A program made the position numbers and the translations under genes. The notes below the pieces were generated by a model. That model was not told the DNA's origin. It saw only the letters and a program-made list of their open reading frames with translations, and ran no database searches. A stretch of DNA of 64,000 nucleotides from an uncultured Myxococcales bacterium. GTDB taxonomy: Bacteria; Myxococcota; Myxococcia; Myxococcales; Myxococcaceae. The stretch lies in contig CALJKW010000009.1 of NCBI GenBank assembly GCA_937980205.1, forward strand, positions 124,001-188,000, read 5' to 3'. This document shows, piece by piece, positions 18,152 through 27,800 of this stretch (positions are counted from its first letter, which is position 1; each line of letters starts with the position of its first letter).

Positions 18152-20376
18152 ACGCGCTCTCCCGCCGGACCGTGCTGCAGGGCTTCGGCTTGTCGATCGC
18201 CGGGCTCGTCGTGCCGCTGCGCTCGGCGCGAGCGGCGGACGTGGCCCGGCCGTTCGCTCCGAACCCGTTCATCCACATCGCGCCCGACGGCGCGGTGAGC
18301 CTCGTCTGCGCGCGCTCGGAGATGGGCCAGGGCGTTCGCAGCAGCATCCCCGTGCTGCTCGCCGACGAGCTGGGCGCGGACGTGAGCGCCGTGAAGCTCG
18401 TGCAGGGCGACGGCGACGAGAAGTACGGAGATCAGAACACCGACGGCTCCACCAGCATCCGCAGCCACTGGACGATGCTGCGCGAGGCGGCGGCGTCGGC
18501 GCGCATGATGCTGACCGCGGCGGCGGCGAAGCAGCTCAAGGTGCCGGCGAGCGAGCTCGTCGCGAAGGACAGCACCGTCGTGCACGAGAAGAGCGGCCGG
18601 TCGCTGCCGTTCTCCGCGCTCGTCGCGGACGCGGTGAAGGAGCCGGTGCCCGAGAAGCCGGTGCTGCGCCCGCTGAAGGAGCTCACCCACGTCGGCACCG
18701 AGCTGCCCCTGCTCGACGGCCCCGACCTCGTCACCGGCAACGCCGTCTTCGGCGCCGACGTGAAGGTGCCGGGCATGCTCACCGCCGTGGTGCTGCACCC
18801 GCCGGTCGTGGGCGCGAAGCTGTCTCGCCTCGACTCGACGAAGGCCCTGAAGGTGCCGGGCGTGAAGCACGTCGTCGAGCTGCCGCACCCGGGCATCCTG
18901 CCGATCGGCTTCCGCCCCCTCGGCGGCGTCGCCGTCGTCGCCGAGGACACCTGGTCTGCGATGCGCGGCCGCGCGCTGCTCGAGGTCGACTGGGCTGCCG
19001 GCGAAAAGGTCGAGTGGGAGACCGACGCGTACAAGCAGACGATGCTCGAGACCGCGCGCGAGAAGCACGGCTCCGTGCGCTCGAACGGAGATGCGTACGC
19101 GGCGCTCGAGGGCGCGGCGAAGCGGATCTCCGCCGAGTACCACGTGCCGCACCTCGCGCACGCCACGATGGAGCCGCCGGCCGCGACCGCCCGCTGGGAC
19201 AACGGCCGGTGCGAGATCTGGGCGAGCACGCAGAACCCGCAAGCCGCGCGCAAGGAGGTCGCGTCGATTCTCGGCATCTCCGAGAAGAACGTCACCGTGC
19301 ACGTCACGCTGCTCGGCGGCGGCTTCGGGCGCAAGAGCAAGCCCGACTACGTCGCCGAGGCCGCGTACATCTCGAAGGAGATCGGCGCCCCCGTCCGCCT
19401 GCAGTGGACGCGCGAGGACGACCTGCGCCACGACTACTACCACTCGACCGCGACGCAGCGGCTCGAGGCGGGGCTCGACGCCAGCGGCAAGCCGGTCGCC
19501 TGGCTGCACCGCACGGTGTTCCCGACGATCGCCACGCTGTTCGTGCCGCTCATCAAGTCGGGCGTCGCGATGGAGCTGCAGCAGGGCGTGCTCGACTGGC
19601 CGCTCGCGATTGAGAACGTGCGCGCCGAGGTCGGGCCCGCGAAGGAGTACGTGCGCATCGGCTGGCTGCGCTCGGTGCACAACATTCACCACGCGTTCGC
19701 GATCAACAGCTTCATCGACGAGATCGCGCACGCGCGCGGCGTGGACCCGAAGGCGAACCTGCTGGAGATCATCGGGCCGCCGCGCGTCGTCACGCTCGAC
19801 GAGCTCGGCATCGGGTCGCTGCCCAACTACGGCGGGTCGATCGACGAGCACCCGATCGACACCGCGCGGCTGCGCGACGTCGTCGAGCGGGTCACGAAGG
19901 CCGCGGGTTGGGATGAGCGGAAGAACGACTCGAAGCGCGGGTACGGGCTCGCGGTGCACCGGTCGTTCCTCACGTACGTGGCCGTCGTGGTGGCGGTGGT
20001 GAAGGACGAGGCCACCGGGAAGATTCGGCTCGACGAGGCGTGGACGTGCGCCGACGCCGGCACCATCGTGAACCTCGAGCGCGTGCGCGCGCAGCTCGAG
20101 GGCGCCGTCATCTTCGGCCAGAGCATCGCGTTCTACAGCGAGATCACCGGGTCCAAGGGCAGCGTGGTGCAGAGCAACTTCCGCGACTATCGAATCGCGC
20201 GCATCGGAGAGGCTCCGCGCGCGGTGCACGTCGAGGTGGTGCGCAGCGAGCGACCGCCCGGTGGAGTCGGTGAGCCCGGGCTGCCGCCGGTCGCGCCCGC
20301 GATCGCGAATGCGGTGTTTGCGCTGACCGGGACGCGGGTCAGAGAGCTGCCGTTGGTGAAGAGCGGGTTGGTCTAG
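18148..20376 (+). CDS. Molybdopterin-binding subunit of xanthine-dehydrogenase-family hydroxylase (IorB-like)
   Basis: 742 residues from GTG 18148, which overlaps the previous stop (GTGA). The N-terminus [15 protein letters not shown] is a Tat signal, so the holoenzyme works in the periplasm. Motifs of the isoquinoline oxidoreductase beta branch are present: [63 protein letters not shown] and the C-terminal [17 protein letters not shown] with its catalytic Glu region. The family hydroxylates N-heterocycles or oxidises aldehydes; the substrate is not predictable. The stop overlaps the convergent YdcF-like gene in a shared CTAG. Confidence 0.9.
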   Translation: MNALSRRTVLQGFGLSIAGLVVPLRSARAADVARPFAPNPFIHIAPDGAVSLVCARSEMGQGVRSSIPVLLADELGADVSAVKLVQGDGDEKYGDQNTDGSTSIRSHWTMLREAAASARMMLTAAAAKQLKVPASELVAKDSTVVHEKSGRSLPFSALVADAVKEPVPEKPVLRPLKELTHVGTELPLLDGPDLVTGNAVFGADVKVPGMLTAVVLHPPVVGAKLSRLDSTKALKVPGVKHVVELPHPGILPIGFRPLGGVAVVAEDTWSAMRGRALLEVDWAAGEKVEWETDAYKQTMLETAREKHGSVRSNGDAYAALEGAAKRISAEYHVPHLAHATMEPPAATARWDNGRCEIWASTQNPQAARKEVASILGISEKNVTVHVTLLGGGFGRKSKPDYVAEAAYISKEIGAPVRLQWTREDDLRHDYYHSTATQRLEAGLDASGKPVAWLHRTVFPTIATLFVPLIKSGVAMELQQGVLDWPLAIENVRAEVGPAKEYVRIGWLRSVHNIHHAFAINSFIDEIAHARGVDPKANLLEIIGPPRVVTLDELGIGSLPNYGGSIDEHPIDTARLRDVVERVTKAAGWDERKNDSKRGYGLAVHRSFLTYVAVVVAVVKDEATGKIRLDEAWTCADAGTIVNLERVRAQLEGAVIFGQSIAFYSEITGSKGSVVQSNFRDYRIARIGEAPRAVHVEVVRSERPPGGVGEPGLPPVAPAIANAVFALTGTRVRELPLVKSGLV

Positions 20377-20933
20377 AAGAGCAGCCACGGTCGCCGCAGC
20401 AGAACGAGCGCTTCCCGCGCCGTGGCGACCAGCCGTTGCCTCCGGTCCAGGAGCCGCCCGGACGATACCGGAAGCGCCTTGATCCCGAGCCGCGCGAAGT
20501 GCGCCGCGCCACGCAGCAGGTGAAAGTCGTCGGTCACGAGCAGGATCTCGTCGATGCCGCGCTCCTTCAACATCGGCGCAGTGAAGATCGCGTTCTCGTA
20601 TGTCGAGCGGCTCTGCTCTTCGACGAGGCACACCTCCGGCGGCACACCTGCTGTTACGGCGAGCTCGCGCGCGATGCTCGCTTCGCTGGGGGCACCTCCT
20701 CCGCTGAAGATGATGAGCGGCGCGCGCCCCGCGAGAAACAGCGCCGCGCCCGTCTCTGCGCGGTACTGCAGCGCAGGTGTCGCGCGGCCCGAAGGCAGGA
20801 CGCGTGCGCCCAGAACGACGATCGCCTTGGCGTTCGCCGCTGCGGGCGGTCGATTCGCAGCACGGTGAACGCGCCAGGCAGCGGTTCCGATGCCGACCGC
20901 GGCCAGCATGACGAGAAACGCTCCTACTTCCAC
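20373..20933 (-). CDS. YdcF/DUF218 family membrane-anchored protein
   Basis: 186 residues from GTG 20933, which overlaps the end of the upstream gene by ten bases; ATG 20909, with GGAG 11 bases upstream, is the alternative. One N-terminal transmembrane helix (FLVMLAAVGIGTAAW) is followed by the DUF218 fold: AIVVLGARVLPSG, LIIFSGGGAPSEA, VEEQSRSTYENAIF and ILLVTDDFHLLRGA. Relatives include SanA and ElyC, linked to envelope integrity. The protein lies in the inner membrane with the domain outside. The coupled upstream gene encodes a secreted transglutaminase-like protein. Confidence 0.83.
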   Translation of the reverse strand: MEVGAFLVMLAAVGIGTAAWRVHRAANRPPAAANAKAIVVLGARVLPSGRATPALQYRAETGAALFLAGRAPLIIFSGGGAPSEASIARELAVTAGVPPEVCLVEEQSRSTYENAIFTAPMLKERGIDEILLVTDDFHLLRGAAHFARLGIKALPVSSGRLLDRRQRLVATAREALVLLRRPWLLF

Positions 20934-21748
20934 ACCACCTTCCGCTTTCCCTCGAGCAGCTCGAGGTACACGCGCCCCACCTCCGCGCGCGGCAGCTCGA
21001 GGTAGGCCTTGTTCGCCGACGGCTTTCCCTTCGCGAGCTTCGCCGACGGATCCACATCGCCGGCGACGTCGGACACCGCCCACGCATGCGGGTAAGCGCG
21101 GCCCTTCTCCACCACGAGCCCCAAGGCGAGGTGAAAGTCCGGATGCGCGGCCACGTACTCGCGCGCCACGTCGAGGCACGAGTCCGCCTCCGGCAGCGGC
21201 TGCTTCCGCGTCCCCTTCGGCGTGTGGAACGGCCACCGCGTGCCCTCGAGCGCCGGCTCCAGCTCGAGCTTCTTCCCCTTCCCTTCCACCTCGAAGCCCT
21301 TCGCGTACGGCTGGCCCGGCTGCAGCGGCGCGTCGGTGCGGACGAAGCGGCTCTTCCCGATCGTCAGCTCCTCGAGCTCGCCGCTGGTGTCGTAGCGCGC
21401 CACGAACGCCTTTTTGATCGCCGTGCCCTTCACCTCGCGCATGCCCACGTCTTCAGCGCACAGCTGGCCCTTCTCGTCCGAGACCTCGGCGATGCCGTCG
21501 ACGCACCCGGCCGCCGGCTTGCGCCACAGCCAGTACCCCTCGGGCACCGGCTTCTCGGGCGCGAGGTTGAACTCGTCGACGTGCTCCGACAGCGCGCGGC
21601 GGTACGCGTGCGTCGACTTGTACGTGTAGTGCTTGCCCTCGAGCGTCAGCTCGACGCTGCCGACCGGGACTCCGTCGAGCTCGAAGAGGTACCGGGTCTG
21701 CCCCAGCAGCACCAACGTGAGCGCGAGCACCATGGCGCACCGGAGCAT
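20924..21748 (-). CDS. Secreted protein with transglutaminase-like triad
   Basis: 274 residues from ATG 21748, with signal peptide MLRCAMVLALTLVLLGQ. The C-terminal third contains DSCLDVAREYV, YPHAWAVSD and DVDPSAK, the Cys, His, Asp order and spacing style of transglutaminase-like cysteine enzymes. The N-terminal part (YLFELDGVPVGSVELTL) resembles a beta-rich domain and was not recognised. It could act on wall peptides or be an inactive relative. The gene for the YdcF-like protein overlaps its 3' end. Confidence 0.6.
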   Translation of the reverse strand: MLRCAMVLALTLVLLGQTRYLFELDGVPVGSVELTLEGKHYTYKSTHAYRRALSEHVDEFNLAPEKPVPEGYWLWRKPAAGCVDGIAEVSDEKGQLCAEDVGMREVKGTAIKKAFVARYDTSGELEELTIGKSRFVRTDAPLQPGQPYAKGFEVEGKGKKLELEPALEGTRWPFHTPKGTRKQPLPEADSCLDVAREYVAAHPDFHLALGLVVEKGRAYPHAWAVSDVAGDVDPSAKLAKGKPSANKAYLELPRAEVGRVYLELLEGKRKVVWK

Positions 21749-21862
21749 ACGTCCAGGTGGGAAGACGTGCGCGGATCGCCGTGGCCGCGAATGGCAACAT
21801 GAGGTCTTCGTCGACAAGCCGCCGGGCCGGTCCAACGCCGTCGTCGCAAAAGGGGAACAACG

Positions 21863-22630
21863 ATGAAGCGCAGCCTCGGTCTCACCGCCGTACTCACGCT
21901 CGTGGCCTGCGGAGGCACTCCGCCGATTCAGGAGGTCGAGCAGGGCCTCGCCACCGCCACCACCATCGGGCGCAGCATCTCGCTCGCGCTCGACGGAGTC
22001 GCCGGCACCAACACCTCCTGCGTTCAGGTCGTGAAGGCGTGCTCGACCTTCCCGTGCGACGGCGAAGCCAACGTGACGCTCGGCAACGCCTGTCCGCTCG
22101 CGACGGGTGCGGCGACCGGCACGGTCAACGTCACCGGCCGCTGGAACTCGGCGACCCAAGGAGAGCTCACCGCCGTGTTCACCGACGTGAAGGTCGGCGA
22201 CGAGGCGGCCAGCGCCGTGGCCAGCGTGAAGAAGGTCTCCGTCGAGCGCTCGGGCAACACCATCACGGTCGAATACTCGGGCTCTGATGCCGTCGCCGCC
22301 GCCGGCTCGAGCGTCGCCGCCGTCGGCGCGAGCAACAAGTGGACGCTGAAGATCGCGACGCAGGGCACGGCAGAGGCGGCGGACGACGTCCTCACCGTCG
22401 ATGCCACGAGCGCGCTCGGCAACGCCGGCGCCGGCACCCAGGCGAAGACGGTGAAGATCAAGGGCGTCGTGTTCTCTCCGTCGTGCACGAAGAACCCGAC
22501 CGCCGGCACCGCCGACATCACCGAGGTGACGAACTTCATCCCCCGCATCACCGAGATCGAGTTCGGGTCCGCGTGCGACGGCACCGCGAAGGTCAACGGC
22601 GCGTCGACCGAGATCAACTTCTTCCGGTAG
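21863..22630 (+). CDS. Lipoprotein of unknown function
   Basis: 255 residues from ATG 21863, preceded by AAAAGGGGAA as ribosome site. MKRSLGLTAVLTLVAC is a lipoprotein signal. The mature part is rich in Thr, Ser, Ala and Val with alternating strands, and has Cys pairs near residues 53-67 and at SPSCTKNP and FGSACDGT, suggesting a disulfide-stabilised beta protein. No family recognised. It is divergent from the transglutaminase-like gene and followed by a structured repeat element. Confidence 0.68.
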   Translation: MKRSLGLTAVLTLVACGGTPPIQEVEQGLATATTIGRSISLALDGVAGTNTSCVQVVKACSTFPCDGEANVTLGNACPLATGAATGTVNVTGRWNSATQGELTAVFTDVKVGDEAASAVASVKKVSVERSGNTITVEYSGSDAVAAAGSSVAAVGASNKWTLKIATQGTAEAADDVLTVDATSALGNAGAGTQAKTVKIKGVVFSPSCTKNPTAGTADITEVTNFIPRITEIEFGSACDGTAKVNGASTEINFFR

Positions 22631-22684
22631 CGGCGCGCGGCGCCGCGGCCTCCCTCGGACTCGTGGCGCCCTCTCGATGACGCT

Positions 22685-22799
22685 GACCAGAATACGCGGC
22701 CTGTCCGCAGCTCCGTTCGCCTTGAGCGGAGCAGCCCGAAGGGCTGCGGAGTCGAAGGGGGCGCGAGGGCCATTCTGGTCGACCCTCTCAGCGTGAACG
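22685..22799. repeat. Structured dispersed intergenic element, copy 2, with terminal inverted repeats
   Basis: GACCAGAAT at 22685-22693 is mirrored as ATTCTGGTC at 22772-22780. The right end (22771-22799) matches 12250-12278 inverted with one mismatch. Inside is a hairpin with 7-bp arms (GCAGCCC at 22731-22737, GGGCTGC at 22741-22747) flanked by CTCCG...CGGAG. The interior motif GTTCGCCTTGAGCGGAG resembles a widely scattered bacterial intergenic repeat. It fills the 256-base gap between two convergent genes. Confidence 0.6.
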
Positions 22800-22886
22800 A
22801 GAGGCGCAACGCCGATGGCCGTCGATCTTCGCCAGGCCTCGGGGTCGCCCGTCTGAGGCTGAACGCAGGCCGACCGATGCTCTGCG

Positions 22887-24794
22887 CTACTTCGCCGGGT
22901 CCGCGATCGTCTTCGGCGCGATGCCGTCGATGTCCGACTGGCTCGCGCCACCCGGCACCTGCTTGAGGAACCCGGACTGGTCGACGGACACGCGCTTCAT
23001 CGTGCCGTCGTCCTGCCGCTCGTAGCGGAGGATGAAGAGCGGCGGATCCTGCGCGGTGGAGAACGGCGGCCCGCTGCTGCGGTACACCGTGTACATGTTG
23101 TGCATCACGCTCTTGTCGTCGATGTAGAGCTTCTCGCGCAGCTGGCCGCCGGGCCAATCGGACGCGCCGTCGGCCAGCGACTCGGGGCCGGTCTTCACCG
23201 TCGACTGGCCCTTCGCGTCCGGCCACGGGTTGTACTGCTTGCCGTTCACTCCGACGCGCCAGTGACCCATCGTGCCGTCGGGCGGGCCGAACTGCTGCAG
23301 CTCCATGCGGGGCACCGAGACGCCGAGCCCCGTGATGGCCGAGCGCAGCGCGATCATGTCCTTCGCGGTGACTCCGCCGGTGGGCGTGCCCATCTTCCCG
23401 CGCAGCGACTCGGCGAGGAACGTGATGTCCTTCGCGGAGAACTTCCCGTCGCGGATGTTCTTCACCGCCGCCTTCACCAGCGGGCTGTCGGCGCCGTCGA
23501 GCAGCTTGCGGCCGGCCGGCGTGATGTTGCCCTGATCGTCCATCAGCTTCTTGCCGAGCTCGACCACCGACTCGGGCCGCCCGGCGATCATCCCCATCAG
23601 CATCGCGGTCGGACCGCACGACGAGATGTCGAGGCCCGTCTTGTCGATGCCGTCGACCTGCACCACGTTCTTCAGGAACGCGTCGGGGTCCTTCTTGATG
23701 TCGTCGATCGACACCGCCTTCTCGCGCGCCTTGTTCCCGCGCACCGCGGCCTCGGCCTTCTTCGCGTCCCAGTTCGCCTTGCCCGCGGCGCTGTCGATGA
23801 GCTCGGTCACCGGCCGCGTCACCTGCCCGTCGACCGGCATGCCCGTCGCGCCCTGGAAGAGCCGAACCGCGGCCTCGGTCATGTCGGTGAACGTGCTGTG
23901 CGCGGGCAGGCCGAGCGCCCCGGGCAGCGCGTGGTTGAGCGCCGTGTGCAGCGCCGTCACCGCGGGGCTCGTCTGGCCGAGGCCGAGCGTCTCGTTGCCG
24001 CTGCGGACTCCGTCGAGCGCGGGGCTGGGCACGTACTCTCCGTGGCCTGCCGGCAGGCGCTGCTGGAAGTGAGCCGCCACCTGCTCGAGCTTCTTCGCCG
24101 TCTCGGCGCTCATCGCGCCGGTGACCGGCAGCCCGTTCTGGCTCTGGAAGACGCGCACGGCGTCTTCGGTGAGCCGGCCGAACTTCCCATCCGGCGCGAG
24201 CGCGATGCCCGGCATCGCGTGGTTGAGCAGGCCCTGCAGCGAGCGCACGGCCTCTCCGGCCGAGCCCGGCTTCAACGCGTCGAGCCCCGACGCCGTCGTC
24301 GCGCCGGCGTCGCGCAGCGCACCGACCGCCGTCTGCAGCTTCGACAGGTCGAGCAGCGTGAGCGCCGCCGGGCTCTGGCCCTTCAGCACGCCGAGCGCGT
24401 CGAGCGCTTCTTCGAGGCGCGCGCGAACCTCACCGCTGGCCGAGCCGAGCAGGTTCACGCCCTGGTCGATGAGGTCCTGCACCGCCTGGGGGAAGCCCTC
24501 TTTGCCGGTCGCGACGAGGCCGGCGACCGTCGAGGCGGCGCCGTCTCCGCCGAGGCGGTCGAAGGCCTCGAACGGGTTCTTCCAGTCGACCTTCGTCGTC
24601 GAGAGCTCGCCGACCTGCTTCGTCTGGAGAATGCGGTGCGCGGCGGTGCCCGACGGCGCCTTGCCGGGCTGCTTGTCGAACGAGACGTTCATCGTCGTCG
24701 TCGTGGGCGCGGTCGGCGCCCGTGGAGCTTCCGTGCGGGGCGGCGGTGCAGGACGGCTGACCTTCGGAGCGGGGATGTCCTTCTTCACGCGCAT
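22887..24794 (-). CDS. Peptidoglycan-binding protein with cysteine-peptidase-like domain, no signal peptide
   Basis: 635 residues from ATG 24794. The first 35 residues are Pro/Ala/Thr-rich with no hydrophobic signal. Two PG_binding_1-like domains lie near 178-238 (ALAPDGKFGRLTEDAVRVFQ, VTGAMSAETAKKLEQV) and 270-335 (TDMTEAAVRLFQGATGMPVDG). The C-terminal half has ISSCGPTAMLMGMIAG (Cys393) and MGHWRVGVNGKQYNPWPD (His511), the layout of C39/papain-like cysteine peptidases. Wall-binding domains without a signal peptide suggest non-classical export, for example as an effector. It is divergent from the MCP fusion (64 bases apart), and a second signal-less peptidoglycan-binding protein lies beyond that gene. 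Confidence 0.72.
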   Translation of the reverse strand: MRVKKDIPAPKVSRPAPPPRTEAPRAPTAPTTTTMNVSFDKQPGKAPSGTAAHRILQTKQVGELSTTKVDWKNPFEAFDRLGGDGAASTVAGLVATGKEGFPQAVQDLIDQGVNLLGSASGEVRARLEEALDALGVLKGQSPAALTLLDLSKLQTAVGALRDAGATTASGLDALKPGSAGEAVRSLQGLLNHAMPGIALAPDGKFGRLTEDAVRVFQSQNGLPVTGAMSAETAKKLEQVAAHFQQRLPAGHGEYVPSPALDGVRSGNETLGLGQTSPAVTALHTALNHALPGALGLPAHSTFTDMTEAAVRLFQGATGMPVDGQVTRPVTELIDSAAGKANWDAKKAEAAVRGNKAREKAVSIDDIKKDPDAFLKNVVQVDGIDKTGLDISSCGPTAMLMGMIAGRPESVVELGKKLMDDQGNITPAGRKLLDGADSPLVKAAVKNIRDGKFSAKDITFLAESLRGKMGTPTGGVTAKDMIALRSAITGLGVSVPRMELQQFGPPDGTMGHWRVGVNGKQYNPWPDAKGQSTVKTGPESLADGASDWPGGQLREKLYIDDKSVMHNMYTVYRSSGPPFSTAQDPPLFILRYERQDDGTMKRVSVDQSGFLKQVPGGASQSDIDGIAPKTIADPAK

Positions 24795-24858
24795 GGTGCG
24801 CGGACCATATCGAATCGCTGCTGCCGTCGATTGGTGGTACGCACTGCGACAGCGCGGG

Positions 24859-27800
24859 ATGGGCAAGCTCCGGTACCTCATCGCCTTCGGAGTCGGCGGC
24901 GGCCTCGGCACCGGCCTCCTGACGGGCATCGCGTCGCTGACCCTCACCGGTCAGCCGGCGACGTGGGGCGGCTGGGCCACGCTGCTCGTCGCGTGCATGC
25001 TGGGCTTCACCGGCTTCGGGTGGCTCACGTACCACCAGTGGGCGTTGCGCAGCACCGAGCGCCGCAACCGCCTGCTCGAGAAGCTCGCCGCGGGAAATCT
25101 CACGCCGTCGCAAGAGGGCGCGCTCGACGACGAGCCCGAGCTGCAGCGGCTGTCGCTCTCGCTGCGCCGCGCGCTCGCGAACGTGCAGCGCGGCACCGAG
25201 ACGCTGCACGGCACGCGCGAAGAGCTCTCCGAGCAGGCGACCGCGCTGCTCGACGCCGCGCGGCGCCAGGGCTCGGCCGTCGACCGCAGCCTCGCCGCCG
25301 TCGGATCCATGGGCCAGAGCCTCGACGGCGCCGGCAAGCGCATCGGCCAGCTCGAGGCGTTCGCGCGCGACACCACCGCCGTGCTCGCCGAGATGACCGA
25401 GCGGGTCGAGCACGTCGCGCAGGCGCTGCGCTCGCTCGTCACCACGGCCACGAAGACGTCCGAGCGCGCCGAGGCGATGGCCGGCCGCGCCCAGCAGGTG
25501 GCGAGCGCCAACGACGCCCTCGCCCGCTTCGCGCAGGACGCCGAGGAGTACGTGCAGGCCGTCGAGGGCGGCATCGACGCCGTGCGCCGCCGCGGCGACG
25601 AGACCGGCTCGCTCGCGCGCGAGGTGACCGCGACCGCCGAGAAGGGCGAGGCGCTCGTCGTCGCGTCGGTGAAGGGCATGTACCGCATCGACGAGTCGGT
25701 GCGCCGCTCGGCCGAGCTCGTCGACCGCCTCGGCGCACAGAGCCTCGAGATCGGCCGCGTCGTCGACGTCATCCAGGAGATCGCCGACCAGACCAACCTG
25801 CTCGCCCTCAACGCCGCCATCATCGCGAACCAGGCCGGAGAGAGCGGCAAGGCCTTCGGCGTCGTCGCGACCGAGGTGCGCGGACTTTCGGAGCGCACCG
25901 CGCGGTCGACGCGCGAGATCTTCCAGCTGGTGAAGAAGGTGCGCGACGGAGTGCAGCGCGCCGTCGAGCTCGTCTCCGAAGGGCGCGAGGCGGCCGCCGC
26001 CGGCGTGCAGCAGGGCGATCGCGCCGCCGCCGCGCTGAAGGAGATCCGCACCATCACGCAGCGCACGTTCGCGTCGATCGAGGCGACGGTCGCCGAGACC
26101 GCGCGCCTCGAGGCGCAGGGCACGCGCATGGTCGACTCCGCGCGCCAGGTCGCCAAGCGCCTGCAGGACGTGTCGCGGCTCACCAGCGAAGAGGTGAGCG
26201 AGGGCCGCGAGCTGGTGCGCCAGGCGCAGGACATGGCGCGCACCGCGCAGGGCGCCTCGCAGCGCGCCGAGGGCCAGGCGCAGACCGGCCGCGACTTGAG
26301 CGACTCGGTGCTCAAGCTGACCGCCGCCATCGACGAGCTGCGCGCCGCGCAGGCGGTGCTCAAGAAGGGAGACATCGCCATCGGCGAAGAGGTCGCCGAG
26401 GTGCGCGAAGACGCGCTGCGCATCATCCGCATCGCCGACGCGCTCTCGCGCACCGTCGACCAGCTCAGCCACGAGGGCGAGACGCTCGACGCCGAGGTGT
26501 TCCGCTTCCAGCTGCCGCAGCCGGTGCCCGGCGGCGCGCTGGTCGCGGCGATTCACCAGCCCGACGTCGTCACCCGCACGCACGGCCTCGACCCGCTCTT
26601 CACCATCGACCTGCAGTTCGCCGAGGTGAGCGCCGCGCTCTACGACACGCTGTTGCGCTTCGAAGACGGCATGCTGGTGCCGGGCCTCGCCGAGAAGTGG
26701 GAGGCCGACGCCACGGCGAAGCGCTACCGCTTCACGCTGAGGCGCGGGGTGCAGTTCCACGACGGCGTGCCGTTCGAGGCCACGCACGTGAAGGCGCACT
26801 TCGAGCGGCTGATGGATCCGCGCGTGGGGTCTCCGGATCAGGGCGTGCTCAAGGACATCGAGGGCGCGGTCGCGTTCATGACCGGCGAGGCGCGCGGGGT
26901 GAGCGGCATCGAGGTGCTCGACGCGCACACGCTCGACATCCGCCTCGCGGAGCCGCGCGCGTACTTCCTGCGCCTGCTCGCGCTGACGTCGACGGGCATC
27001 GCGCGGCGTACGGACGGCGGCAAGCTCTCGGGCACCGGCCCGTTCCGCCAGGCCGAGCTGCAGGACCAGCGCATCGTGCTCGAGCGGAACCCGGCGTACT
27101 TCCGCGCGGGGCTGCCGCTGCTGTCGAGCGTCGAGCTGATGCTGTGCCCCGACCGCATGGCGGCGCTGCAGAAGCTCTCGGCGAAAGAGGTGCACGTCGT
27201 CTCGTATCTGCACGGCGAGCACATCACGCAGGCGGGCGCGATGCTGGCCGACGCGCAGGTGGTGTCGGGCAACTCGCCGTCGACCTGGTTCCTCGGGTTC
27301 AACCTGAAGCACGCGCCGTTCGACGACCCGCGCGTGCGGCGCGGGCTTCGCGCGGGGCTCGACGTCCGCGGCCTGGTCGAGCAGTTTCACCGCGGCGCGC
27401 GGGTGGCGCGATCGCTGACGCCCCCGGCGCTGCTCGAGGTCGATCGGATTCACGAGCCGCGCGCCGACATCGAGCTCGCGCGCCGGCTGCTCGGCGAGGC
27501 CGGCGTCGGCCGGCTGAAGATGCAGATCTACTTTCCTCCCGATCGCGACACGCGCGCCGAGGACGCGGTGCTGTTCAAGCCGCTGCTCGACGCCGGGCTG
27601 CTCGAGCTCGAGCACGTCGGAGTGCCCGATGCCGAGAGCTACTGGCAGCGCGTGCGCGAGGGCCGCACCGGCGTCGTGCGCGGCAACTGGATCGCCGACT
27701 TCGCCGACCCGGACAACTTTCTGCACTTCCTGCTCAACTCGAAGGCGCAGACCTTCTACGCGTTCGGGTACCAGAGCGCCGAGTTCGATCGGCTCACCGA

